A stretch of DNA of 5,692 nt from JBPBPI01 sp050954885. Its GTDB lineage: Bacteria; Pseudomonadota; Alphaproteobacteria; Caedimonadales; Caedimonadaceae. The notes beneath the pieces are model-generated. The model worked only from the letters and a program-made list of their open reading frames with translations, ran no database searches and was not told the DNA's origin. Below, piece after piece: positions 1-5,692 of this stretch; positions within the stretch are counted from its first letter, which is position 1; the number at the start of each line of letters is the position of its first letter. The position numbers were made by a program, and so were the translations under genes. The DNA is taken from assembly GCA_050954885.1 (NCBI GenBank), contig JBPBPI010000087.1, positions 1-5,692 on the forward strand, in the 5' to 3' direction.

Positions 1-183
1 TCTATATCCATTGAGGGAACTCCTGATGTTTAAGTCTCAAGAGTTTACCTCAATACTAATGATCTTTTTTAATTATCCTTAAACGCAACTCGGGTTAACA
101 AAGAAATTCACTTAGAAAAAGATCGTTATTTTTATAATCCTAAAACAAGTGATTTTATATTTTGTCAATCGGCTGCAACAAAA

Positions 184-420
184 GTGGGTTATCGAGCCAT
201 AAAAGTAAAGGCAATTGGTCTTGAAATGAGTGAGGAAGAAGGTGGAGCATTAGATGCTATGGATGATGAAGCTGTTCAATATTTTCTTTTAAAAGGTAGA
301 AAATACCCCGCTTTTTGCTGGACTGAAAAATATGATAAATATAGAGATTCTGATCCAGAATTAAGTGAAACATTCACAAATTCATTAATACAAATATTAA
401 AAATCTTAACAAATAAATAA
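184..420 (+). CDS. Hypothetical protein, probably the 3' remnant of a longer gene
   Basis: I do not recognise this 78-residue product (GTG start). It is acidic in the middle (SEEEGGALDAMDDEA) and has an aromatic stretch (YPAFCWTEKYDKY), with no signal peptide or membrane segment. The same frame is open back to base 73, and the codons before 184 also read like protein (EKDRYFYNPKTSDFIF). The GTG has no Shine-Dalgarno, nor does the in-frame ATG at 226, so neither start is convincing. Further upstream the frame is cut by TAA at 31-33 and 70-72. I infer that this is the tail of a gene whose 5' part is eroded or lies outside the window. It is separated from fliF by about 276 bases and is more AT-rich than the flagellar genes, so it is probably not part of the operon. 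Whether it is translated is uncertain. Confidence 0.35.
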   Translation: MGYRAIKVKAIGLEMSEEEGGALDAMDDEAVQYFLLKGRKYPAFCWTEKYDKYRDSDPELSETFTNSLIQILKILTNK

Positions 421-428
421 TATTAATG

Positions 429-482
429 TATCGAATAAATCAGATCAATGAATGATAGATATCATGGTTGATTTATTCGATA
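429..482. repeat. Perfect 14-bp inverted repeat with 26-nt spacer
   Basis: The arms are TATCGAATAAATCA at 429-442 and its exact reverse complement at 469-482. The spacer contains a smaller palindrome (ATGAT at 452-456, ATCAT at 461-465), so the RNA could form a nested hairpin. It begins 9 bases after the stop of the upstream frame. It could end transcription of that gene, but it is AT-rich and has no T-tract on the + strand, so it is not a textbook intrinsic terminator. An operator or a small mobile-element remnant are alternatives. Confidence 0.6.
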
Positions 483-610
483 AAAACCAAAAGTAGTCTA
501 GTAGGTTCAAGTTTTCCTCTGCTTTCAAAGATCATCACATTTCATTGGATATTTTACCCATGATAAAAAATCCTGCAGCTAGGAAATTTTTGCCGCTTTA
601 CCCCGTTTTA

Positions 611-625
611 TTAACCGTCTTTTAA
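611..625 (+). promoter_or_regulatory. Candidate CtrA box upstream of fliF
   Basis: The sequence TTAA-CCGTCTT-TTAA is an exact match to the CtrA consensus half-sites with 7-bp spacing. It ends 71 bases before the fliF GTG start. In Caulobacter the fliF operon is an early flagellar operon activated by the cell-cycle regulator CtrA, so the position makes biological sense. A loose match to the alphaproteobacterial housekeeping -10 (GCTATGTT, 635-642) lies 9 bases downstream, closer than I would expect. The region is AT-rich, so a chance match of eight specified bases is possible. Confidence 0.45.
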
Positions 626-686
626 TTTATCACCGCTATGTTGGGTCATGAATTTAGAAATAAGTTCAAAAAATTTAAATTAAATA

Positions 687-691
687 CGAGG
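687..691 (+). promoter_or_regulatory. Ribosome binding site for the GTG start of fliF
   Basis: CGAGG lies 5 bases before the GTG at 697. It supports this non-ATG start. The encoded N-terminus (a short polar segment, then a membrane helix) is what FliF should have. Confidence 0.6.
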
Positions 692-696
692 TTTTT

Positions 697-2439
697 GTGG
701 GTTCATTTATCGAAACTCTTAAAAATTTAGGGCTTGTCAAACTGGGGATTATTGCCGCGGTATTGATGGGGCTAGCCGGCGGCCTTTATTACACGGGACA
801 AAGGTATTCAGAACCTGACATGGCGTTGATGTATTCTGAATTAGACATGGCAAATGCCAGCAAAATTGTCTCACGCATTGAAGGTTTGGGCATACCGGTT
901 GAATTGCGCGGCGCAGGCACTCAAATATATGTCCCCGCTGATAAAGTCGCGCGTTTACGCATGGACATGGCGGAAGCGGGTCTTCCCAGAGGTGGATCGG
1001 TGGGTTATGAAATTTTTGATAAAAGTGAAGCATTGGGTACTACCGGGTTTGTTCAAGACATTAATCATCTTCGCGCCCTTGAGGGAGAGCTCGCCCGCTC
1101 GATCTCTTCCTTAAGTCACGTTGAAAGTGCCCGCGTTCATTTGGTGTTGCCACGCCGTGAATTATTCGCCCGTGAACGACAAGAGCCGAGTGCCTCGATC
1201 ATTTTAAAGATCACAGGCCCTGGCAGGCTTAATCAAGCCAAAGTTCAATCCATTCAACATTTGGCGGCCTCAGCGGTACCTGATTTAAGTCCCGAGCGTG
1301 TGTCAATTGTTGACGATCATGGCAATCTCTTGGCCCGTGGCAACGGCAGCAATGAGGGAAATAATGCCAGCAATTTAGACGAAGCCAAAGTCGCCTATGA
1401 AAATCGTCTCTCACAAACCATTTTAAACTTGGTAGAAAAGTATGTGGGATTTGGCAAGGTTCGCTCTGAAGTATCTGCCGAACTAGACTTTAATCGTCTA
1501 ACCGAAAATACCGAAAAGTATGATCCAGACGGCCAAGTTTTAAGATCCAGTCAAACGGTCGAAGAGGGCGACAGCAGCTCCGATGGCAGCGGTGGCAAAG
1601 AATCGGGTGTTCAAGGCAATATCCCCAATGCCGCTAGTACGGCTGGTGGAAAATCATCGGCTCAATCTAAAAAAACCGAAGAGACCATGAATTATGAAAT
1701 TTCCAAATCGGTCACAACCCATGTCAAAGAAACCGGTGGAATCAAAAGATTATCGGTGGCAGTCATGGTGGATGGAACCTATACCAAAGGCGCCGATGGT
1801 AAAGAAGTTTACGCCCCCCGTCCCGCGGCCGAGATGGAACAATTGAAAAAACTGATCGCATCGGCCATTGGATTCAGTACAGAACGTAAGGATCAGTTAG
1901 AAGTTGTCAACATGCGGTTTGCGCCTGTAGATGATATGGAAGGCACGTCGGCGACTCAAGACACAATTATGGGATTCAATCGTCACGACGTTATCAGGTT
2001 GATTGAAACCTTGGTTTATGGATTTTTGGGACTTCTTGCCCTTCTTTTGGTCATCCGTCCCCTTATCATGAAGATCTTAAATGCAGTTGATACTCAAAAG
2101 TTTAATACAACAACCACGCTCAATGCTAATGGCGCGACGGCCAGTATTGGTGCCAGTAATGTGTCTCAAGGCAACATGATTGCGGGGCCTCAACAAAACA
2201 CCATGGCTTTACCAGGATCGACTGGGGGATCGTCGGTGCCGGCTTTGGGGGCACCTCTTGCTGCCAATGAAGAGGGTAAAATAGGCGGCGATACCGCCAT
2301 TGAACAGATGATTACCATGAAGAAAATTGAAGGTCAGCTTCGCGCATCGTCAATTCAAAAGGTGGGAGATATTATTGAAGAACGTCCCGATGACGCTGTG
2401 ACTATTGTCCGTAACTGGATGTATGAGGCCAAATCATGA
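697..2439 (+). CDS. fliF: Flagellar MS-ring protein FliF
   Basis: FliF oligomerises in the inner membrane to form the MS ring, the base on which the rotor and the export gate are built. The 580-residue length is normal. A first membrane helix spans about residues 16-32. It is followed by the YscJ/FliF periplasmic domains, with recognisable stretches such as LPRGGSVGYEIFD, FVQDINHLRALEGELARSI and VESARVHLVLP. A Gly/Ser-rich low-complexity insert at about 289-331 matches the beta-collar loop region. A second helix lies at about 438-456 (YGFLGLLALLLVI). The C-terminal cytoplasmic tail ends in AVTIVRNWMYEAKS, which fits the conserved FliG-docking segment. The start is GTG with a Shine-Dalgarno at 687-691. 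The stop overlaps the fliG start by ATGA, which suggests translational coupling. No damage is visible. Confidence 0.97.
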   Translation: MGSFIETLKNLGLVKLGIIAAVLMGLAGGLYYTGQRYSEPDMALMYSELDMANASKIVSRIEGLGIPVELRGAGTQIYVPADKVARLRMDMAEAGLPRGGSVGYEIFDKSEALGTTGFVQDINHLRALEGELARSISSLSHVESARVHLVLPRRELFARERQEPSASIILKITGPGRLNQAKVQSIQHLAASAVPDLSPERVSIVDDHGNLLARGNGSNEGNNASNLDEAKVAYENRLSQTILNLVEKYVGFGKVRSEVSAELDFNRLTENTEKYDPDGQVLRSSQTVEEGDSSSDGSGGKESGVQGNIPNAASTAGGKSSAQSKKTEETMNYEISKSVTTHVKETGGIKRLSVAVMVDGTYTKGADGKEVYAPRPAAEMEQLKKLIASAIGFSTERKDQLEVVNMRFAPVDDMEGTSATQDTIMGFNRHDVIRLIETLVYGFLGLLALLLVIRPLIMKILNAVDTQKFNTTTTLNANGATASIGASNVSQGNMIAGPQQNTMALPGSTGGSSVPALGAPLAANEEGKIGGDTAIEQMITMKKIEGQLRASSIQKVGDIIEERPDDAVTIVRNWMYEAKS

Positions 2440-3473
2440 CAACATCTGCTTTACAAAACACGGCACCTTTGGCGCCTCAAAAATTAAAGGGGATTGAAAA
2501 AGCTGCCGTATTGCTTTTGGCACTTCCTGACAATTTGGTGGTTAAAGTTTTCTCTAAATTAGACGTCATTGAAGTCAAAGAACTGTCTCAACGTATGGCC
2601 ATTTTAGGTCGGGTTCGTGCGGACACCGTTGAGACTTTACTGATGGATTTCGTCGAACAAGTGGGATCATCTGGTTTGGTTTATGGATCTTATGAAAACA
2701 CCGAACGGTTGTTGGATAAGTTGTTTGATAAAACCAAAGTCAAAGAAATCATGGACGAGATCCGCGGACCCGCAGGACGTACCATGTGGGAAAAATTGGG
2801 CAATGTATCAGAAGATGTTTTGGCCAGCTTTTTGAAAAACGAATATCCGCAAACCATTGCGGTGGTTTTGTCGAAAATCAAACCAGAACATGCCGCTCGC
2901 GTCTTTGGTCTTTTGCCAGAAAATATTGCCTACGAAGTCATGAATCGAATGTTGCGCATGGAAGTTGTACAAAAAGATATTTTAAACGATGTTGAAAACA
3001 CTCTTCGGGTTGAATTTATGACCAATTTAGCGCGCACGTCTCAGAAAGATCCCCACGAGCAAATGGCTGAAATCTTTAATTCTTTCGATCGCTCGGTTGA
3101 GGGTAAATTTATGTCTGCCCTTGAAAATAAAAATCCTGAGAGTGCCGAGCGCATCAAGTCACTCATGTTTACCTTTGACGATTTAATGAAGCTGGATACA
3201 TCCGGCATCCAAACATTGATCCGGGTTGTCGACAAAGAGAAGTTGGTTTTGGCTTTAAAAGGTACATCCGACGGCATTAAAGATTTATTCTTTAAAAATA
3301 TGTCTGAACGCTCTCGTAAACTCATGAAAGATGAGATGCAAGATTTGGGAATGGTACGATTGCGCGCGGTTGATGAAGCCCAGCAAGAAATTGTTTTGGC
3401 CACCAAAGATTTGATCAGCCGCGGTGAAATTAATATGGCTGAGGGGGGCGCAGACGATGAACTCATCGGTTAA
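2436..3473 (+). CDS. fliG: Flagellar motor switch protein FliG
   Basis: FliG sits between the MS ring and the C ring. It receives force from the stator and sets rotation direction with FliM and FliN. The 345-residue protein has the N (about 15-110), M (about 115-195) and C (about 200-345) domains. The middle-domain motif, EHPQTIA in E. coli, appears as EYPQTIA at 136-142. By my alignment to E. coli FliG, the charged torque residues K264, R281, D288, D289 and R297 correspond to K275, R292, D299, E300 and R308. All are kept, with one Asp-to-Glu change. The C-terminal helix EAQQEIVLATKDLISRGEI is typical. The start overlaps the fliF stop, with GAGG at 2425-2428 as Shine-Dalgarno. The last 17 bases overlap fliH. 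It appears intact and functional. Confidence 0.97.
   Translation: MTTSALQNTAPLAPQKLKGIEKAAVLLLALPDNLVVKVFSKLDVIEVKELSQRMAILGRVRADTVETLLMDFVEQVGSSGLVYGSYENTERLLDKLFDKTKVKEIMDEIRGPAGRTMWEKLGNVSEDVLASFLKNEYPQTIAVVLSKIKPEHAARVFGLLPENIAYEVMNRMLRMEVVQKDILNDVENTLRVEFMTNLARTSQKDPHEQMAEIFNSFDRSVEGKFMSALENKNPESAERIKSLMFTFDDLMKLDTSGIQTLIRVVDKEKLVLALKGTSDGIKDLFFKNMSERSRKLMKDEMQDLGMVRLRAVDEAQQEIVLATKDLISRGEINMAEGGADDELIG
3441..3448 (+). promoter_or_regulatory. Ribosome binding site deciding the fliH start
   Basis: GAGGGGGG inside the end of fliG lies 8 bases before the ATG at 3457. It favours that ATG over the in-frame GTG at 3424, which would add 11 residues with no family resemblance and deepen the overlap with fliG. 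Confidence 0.55.
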
Positions 3474-4095
3474 TTCAACACCCAAAAATTCCACGAATCT
3501 ATTGACGGATTCAACCGCACCTCAAGGTGATTTTAAAAGATTTACCTTTGGTCAAGTCTTCGCGGGTGAACAAGAACTGAAGCGTCGTCAAGACTGTATT
3601 TACCAAGAAGATGATATGCAAGCCGCCAAATTGGCCAGCCACAGCCAGGGCGAGCAAGTAGGGTATTTAAGGGGACGTCAAGAAGCTGAGGCAAGTTTGC
3701 TGCGTCAATGTGCAGACCTTATAGCCCATCATTTGCAAGAATTGATTTTGTCGCAAAAAAGATTGGAAGCAAATGCCCACCAAGGCGTGGCTCAATTAAC
3801 TCTTGACGTATTGCAAACGCTTTTACCAACCTATGCCCATCAAGGGGCCCAACAAGAGGTCACAGAAATTATACGCGAGGCCTTTCAAACCATCGAAACA
3901 TCTAAAATGGTAATTTATGTTCATCCCGATTTAAAAGATTTTTTAGAGAAAGATCTTGAGAATCTACTAACCAGTGTTGGACGAGACATTGATGTGTCTC
4001 TTCAAACATCAACTCGATTAAATGAAAATTTTGATCTTTCCGATTGCCGCATTGAATGGCAAGGGGGGGACTTGAGCGTCGCGAAAGCCGTTTGA
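3457..4095 (+). CDS. fliH: Flagellar assembly protein FliH (FlbE type), C-terminus frameshifted
   Basis: FliH binds the flagellar export ATPase FliI, restrains it and ties it to the C ring. The zero-frame product is 212 residues. Features seen are an N-terminal FKRFTFGQVF segment (26-35) like that of alphaproteobacterial FliH/FlbE, the Gly-spaced helix GEQVGYLRGRQEAEA (65-79), a long helical middle, the stretch VIYVHPDLKDFLEKDL, and the family signature DCRIEWQGG (196-204). Right after this signature the frame goes wrong. The last residues (DLSVAKAV) are unlike FliH, while the -1 frame continues with the expected charged helix to a stop at 4178 (about 240 residues in all). The break coincides with seven consecutive G. 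FliI-binding function is attributed to the C-terminal part of FliH, so the short form may be impaired. It starts inside fliG, consistent with coupling. Identity is firm; the state of the gene is not. Confidence 0.85.
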   Translation: MNSSVNSTPKNSTNLLTDSTAPQGDFKRFTFGQVFAGEQELKRRQDCIYQEDDMQAAKLASHSQGEQVGYLRGRQEAEASLLRQCADLIAHHLQELILSQKRLEANAHQGVAQLTLDVLQTLLPTYAHQGAQQEVTEIIREAFQTIETSKMVIYVHPDLKDFLEKDLENLLTSVGRDIDVSLQTSTRLNENFDLSDCRIEWQGGDLSVAKAV

Positions 4096-4178
4096 GAGAA
4101 GAAATTGAAAAATCTCTCAGCAGACTTCGTCACCATGATGTATCTGACAACTTTTTATCCTCTGAAGAAGGAGCCTAA
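4056..4178 (+). other. fliH: Out-of-frame true C-terminus of FliH
   Basis: In the -1 frame relative to the annotated fliH, codons from GGA at 4068 read on with LERRESRLREEIEKSL, then SRLRHHD, and end EEGA at TAA 4176-4178. A charged amphipathic helix straight after the EWxGG signature is what FliH family members have. The -1 frame has a TGA at 4053-4055 and the zero frame stops at 4093-4095. The frame change must therefore fall within 4056-4092, and the G run at 4063-4069 is the only long homopolymer there. The restored stop lies 2 bases before the fliN ATG, which fits the tight spacing of the rest of the operon. Confidence 0.8.
4063..4069 (+). repeat. Run of seven G at the fliH frame break
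   Basis: The zero frame reads CAA GGG GGG GAC. One extra G, or a single-base backward slip of the ribosome on GGG, restores the full FliH frame. A weak 7-bp hairpin (TGAGAGA 4093-4099 with TCTCTCA 4113-4119) lies 23 bases downstream. This is farther than is usual for a frameshift stimulator, so programmed recoding is possible but not favoured. Confidence 0.7.
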
Positions 4179-4180
4179 TA

Positions 4181-4630
4181 ATGAACGAGCAAAAAACAGA
4201 AGTCCAAGGTCAAGTGCAGATTCAAAAGCAAACCCAAAGTATGGACGGCAATGGGACGCAAGTGATGGAGCAACGCCAATTTTCGGCGACAACGTCAGGC
4301 TCAGGATCAGATGATCTTAACTTGCCACGACTGGGGGCCGAAGATTCTGATGCCATAGATGGCTTTAACTCGGTTAAGCCTTCTTCCTTTGATTTGTCAG
4401 CCGTGTACGACATCCCCGTTCAAGTTTCTGCTGTTTTAGGACGCGCCACCATGCAAGTCAATCAGCTTTTGAAACTGGGGCGGGGTGCCGTGATCGAACT
4501 TGATCGCAAAGTGGGTGAGGCAGTTGATGTGTACGTCAACAATCGTTTGGTTGCCCGCGGCGAAGTTGTGGTAGTGGGTGAACATTTAGGCATCACAATG
4601 ACAGAAATTATCAAAACGGACCGTTTGTAA
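4181..4630 (+). CDS. fliN: Flagellar motor switch protein FliN
   Basis: FliN forms the lower part of the cytoplasmic C ring with FliM. It contributes to switching and to docking FliH-FliI for export. The 149-residue protein has a polar, Gln-rich, probably disordered N-terminal extension (about 1-65). This is followed by a complete SpoA/SURF domain (about 73-147) with the typical run DIPVQVSAVLGRATM, LLKLGRGAVIELDRKVGE, VDVYVNNRLVARGEVVVV and LGITMTEII. AAGGAG at 4168-4173, 7 bases before the ATG, is a good ribosome binding site and is part of the out-of-frame end of fliH. The apparent 85-base gap to fliH disappears if that frame is restored. The flbD gene follows after 23 bases. The gene looks intact. 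Confidence 0.96.
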   Translation: MNEQKTEVQGQVQIQKQTQSMDGNGTQVMEQRQFSATTSGSGSDDLNLPRLGAEDSDAIDGFNSVKPSSFDLSAVYDIPVQVSAVLGRATMQVNQLLKLGRGAVIELDRKVGEAVDVYVNNRLVARGEVVVVGEHLGITMTEIIKTDRL

Positions 4631-4653
4631 AATGAAAAAGTGAGGAGTCAAAG

Positions 4654-5604
4654 ATGCGTCTTCTGATCGTGGGATCACTTGAAGGTCACATTGCCACCGC
4701 CAGTCAAATTGCCCTTAAGCGCGGGGCCACCGTGATTCATGTTGATGATATTGATATGGCACTCAATACTCTTCGTGCGGGACGGGGTGCTGATTTGATT
4801 TTGATGGATGTTCATTTAAGCGTCAGAACGTTGTTTAATGCCCTGAAGACAGAACGATTTTTTATCTCAATTGTGGCATGTGGCGTTGACACCAGTAAAG
4901 ACTTGGCGGTTGATGCCATTCGCTCAGGTGCCAAAGAGTATCTTCCCCTGCCGCCCGATGCCGATCTTATTGCCGCGGTCCTTGAAGCCGTGGCGCGAGA
5001 AGATAAAAAATTAATTGCCTATGATCCGCTGATGAAAAGTACCATAAGGTTGGTGGAACAAATTGCCCCCAGCGATGCCAGTGTTTTAATTTCAGGCGAA
5101 TCAGGCACGGGAAAAGAAGTCATTGCCCGTCATATTCATGAAAAAAGCCGACGTCATCAAAAACCGTTTATTTCGATCAATTGTGCAGCTATCCCAGATA
5201 ATCTTTTAGAATCTGAATTGTTTGGTCATGAAAAAGGTGCCTTTACCGGTGCTGTGGCAAGGCGGGTGGGAAAATTTGAAGAAGCCAATGGCGGGACGTT
5301 ACTTCTTGATGAAATCAGCGAAATGGACGTCCGGCTTCAAGCCAAATTGTTGCGTGCCATACAAGAGCGTGAAATCGATCGCGTTGGTGGCACCAAACCA
5401 GTGCCGGTTGATATTCGCATTTTGGCCACTAGCAACCGTGATTTAGAAGCCGAAGTCAAACAAGGAAATTTTCGAGAAGATTTGTATTTTCGCCTTAATG
5501 TTGTGGCAATCCCTTTGCCCGCTTTGCGCGAAAGACCCCAAGACATTGAACCACTCTGTCAGCATTTTTTAAAAAAATATGCCGAAAGCAATAATTATAG
5601 CTGA
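4654..5604 (+). CDS. flbD: Truncated FlbD-type sigma-54 activator
   Basis: FlbD is a sigma-54-dependent activator of middle and late flagellar genes in Alphaproteobacteria. The 316 residues contain a degenerate receiver domain (1-113) and most of the AAA+ domain. Visible motifs are Walker A GESGTGKE (148-155), the sigma-54 contact loop GAFTGA (195-200), Walker B GGTLLLDE (213-220), sensor I ATSNRDL (258-264), the arginine-finger region FREDLYFRLNV (273-283) and PALRERPQDI (289-298). The protein ends abruptly at KKYAESNNYS. The AAA+ lid with its WPGNVREL-type sensor II segment and the Fis-type DNA-binding domain are missing; full-length relatives have roughly 450 residues. The break adjoins what looks like an IS630-type element. 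The start is ATG with AGGAG at 4643-4647. The remnant should not bind DNA or activate normally. The flbD call over other NtrC-like regulators rests on the gene context and the receiver. Confidence 0.88.
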   Translation: MRLLIVGSLEGHIATASQIALKRGATVIHVDDIDMALNTLRAGRGADLILMDVHLSVRTLFNALKTERFFISIVACGVDTSKDLAVDAIRSGAKEYLPLPPDADLIAAVLEAVAREDKKLIAYDPLMKSTIRLVEQIAPSDASVLISGESGTGKEVIARHIHEKSRRHQKPFISINCAAIPDNLLESELFGHEKGAFTGAVARRVGKFEEANGGTLLLDEISEMDVRLQAKLLRAIQEREIDRVGGTKPVPVDIRILATSNRDLEAEVKQGNFREDLYFRLNVVAIPLPALRERPQDIEPLCQHFLKKYAESNNYS

Positions 5605-5692
5605 TTGACGTAATGATTTGTCTTTGATATTTTGAGTGAATGAGTTACGGATATAGCATAGATTTAAGGAAACGTGTTCTGTTTTATATTGA
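5596..5692 (+). mobile_element. Left end of an IS630-family insertion sequence, cut by the window
   Basis: Similarity to FlbD stops at about 5595, and 35 bases after the false stop a transposase-like frame begins. IS630/Tc1-type elements insert at TA, and TA occurs at the junction (5596-5597 and 5598-5599). The exact boundary and the terminal inverted repeat cannot be fixed, because only one end is present. Confidence 0.6.
5640..5692 (+). CDS. IS630-family transposase, N-terminal fragment (runs off the window)
   Basis: The only visible residues are MSYGYSIDLRKRVLFYI followed by a partial codon. The pattern YS-x-DLR-x-RV-x-x-YI is the typical start of IS630-family transposases, where it opens the N-terminal helix-turn-helix domain that binds the terminal repeats. 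The catalytic DDE residues lie beyond the window. The ribosome binding site is weak (GAG at 5634-5636). It reads in the same direction as flbD. The identification rests on 17 residues, so it is likely but not certain. Confidence 0.65.
   Translation, partial: MSYGYSIDLRKRVLFYI

Noticed and set aside
31..72. Reassigned TAA codon (TAA as Gln) to explain the open frame upstream
   Set aside because: fliG and fliN both end at TAA exactly where their families should end, so TAA is a normal stop here.
535..600. Sigma-54 (-24/-12) promoter before fliF
   Set aside because: GG and GC elements occur (for example around 582-594), but the spacing is wrong and the surrounding consensus is missing.
749..1033. 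94-residue minus-strand frame opposite fliF, and the + strand frame at 854-1114
   Set aside because: Both are out-of-frame shadows of fliF with no starts, motifs or spacing that support a gene.
3424..3456. Upstream GTG start for fliH adding 11 residues
   Set aside because: It has no suitable ribosome binding site, and the added residues are the shifted reading of the fliG end. The ATG at 3457 has GAGGGGGG 8 bases upstream.
3041..3466. 141-residue minus-strand frame opposite fliG
   Set aside because: It lies entirely opposite a well-supported fliG, is Ser-rich in the way antisense shadows often are, and has no recognisable domain.
4105..4314. 69-residue + strand frame between fliH and fliN starting with TTG
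   Set aside because: It overlaps the fliN start out of frame, and has no ribosome binding site or family resemblance. The true content here is the -1 frame FliH tail and then fliN.

Overview
The window carries the start of a Caulobacter-type flagellar operon, all on the + strand: fliF, fliG, fliH, fliN and flbD, in that order and tightly packed. This order, with a sigma-54 activator of the FlbD type after fliN, is known from Alphaproteobacteria. I therefore infer a moderately AT-rich alphaproteobacterium. Two of the five genes are damaged and an IS630-type element has entered the last one, so a host-associated lineage losing its flagellum is plausible, but the sequence does not prove it.

Layout. 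Bases 1-420 are AT-rich and hold the 3' part of an unrecognised gene. Its frame is open from 73 to 420 and is interrupted upstream by two in-frame TAA codons. Bases 421-696 are the control region: a perfect 14-bp inverted repeat (429-442/469-482), then a TTAA-N7-TTAA match to the CtrA box (611-625), then a Shine-Dalgarno before the GTG start of fliF. fliF (697-2439) and fliG (2436-3473) look intact and overlap by ATGA. fliH starts inside the end of fliG (3457). fliN (4181-4630) and flbD (from 4654) follow.

How the parts work together. FliF builds the MS ring in the inner membrane. FliG docks on the FliF C-terminus and carries the torque helix. FliN completes the C ring. FliH regulates the export ATPase FliI and links it to the C ring. 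FlbD would switch on later sigma-54-dependent flagellar genes once the early structure is built.

Main discoveries. (1) fliH changes frame at a run of seven G (4063-4069). The zero frame stops at 4095, but the -1 frame continues as a typical charged helical FliH C-terminus and stops at 4178, two bases before the fliN start. This is a decay mutation, a phase-variable tract, recoding by slippage, or a homopolymer sequencing error. (2) flbD stops at codon 317, before the AAA+ lid and the DNA-binding domain. About 35 bases later a new frame begins MSYGYSIDLRKRVLFYI, which resembles the N-terminus of IS630-family transposases. The window ends inside that frame.
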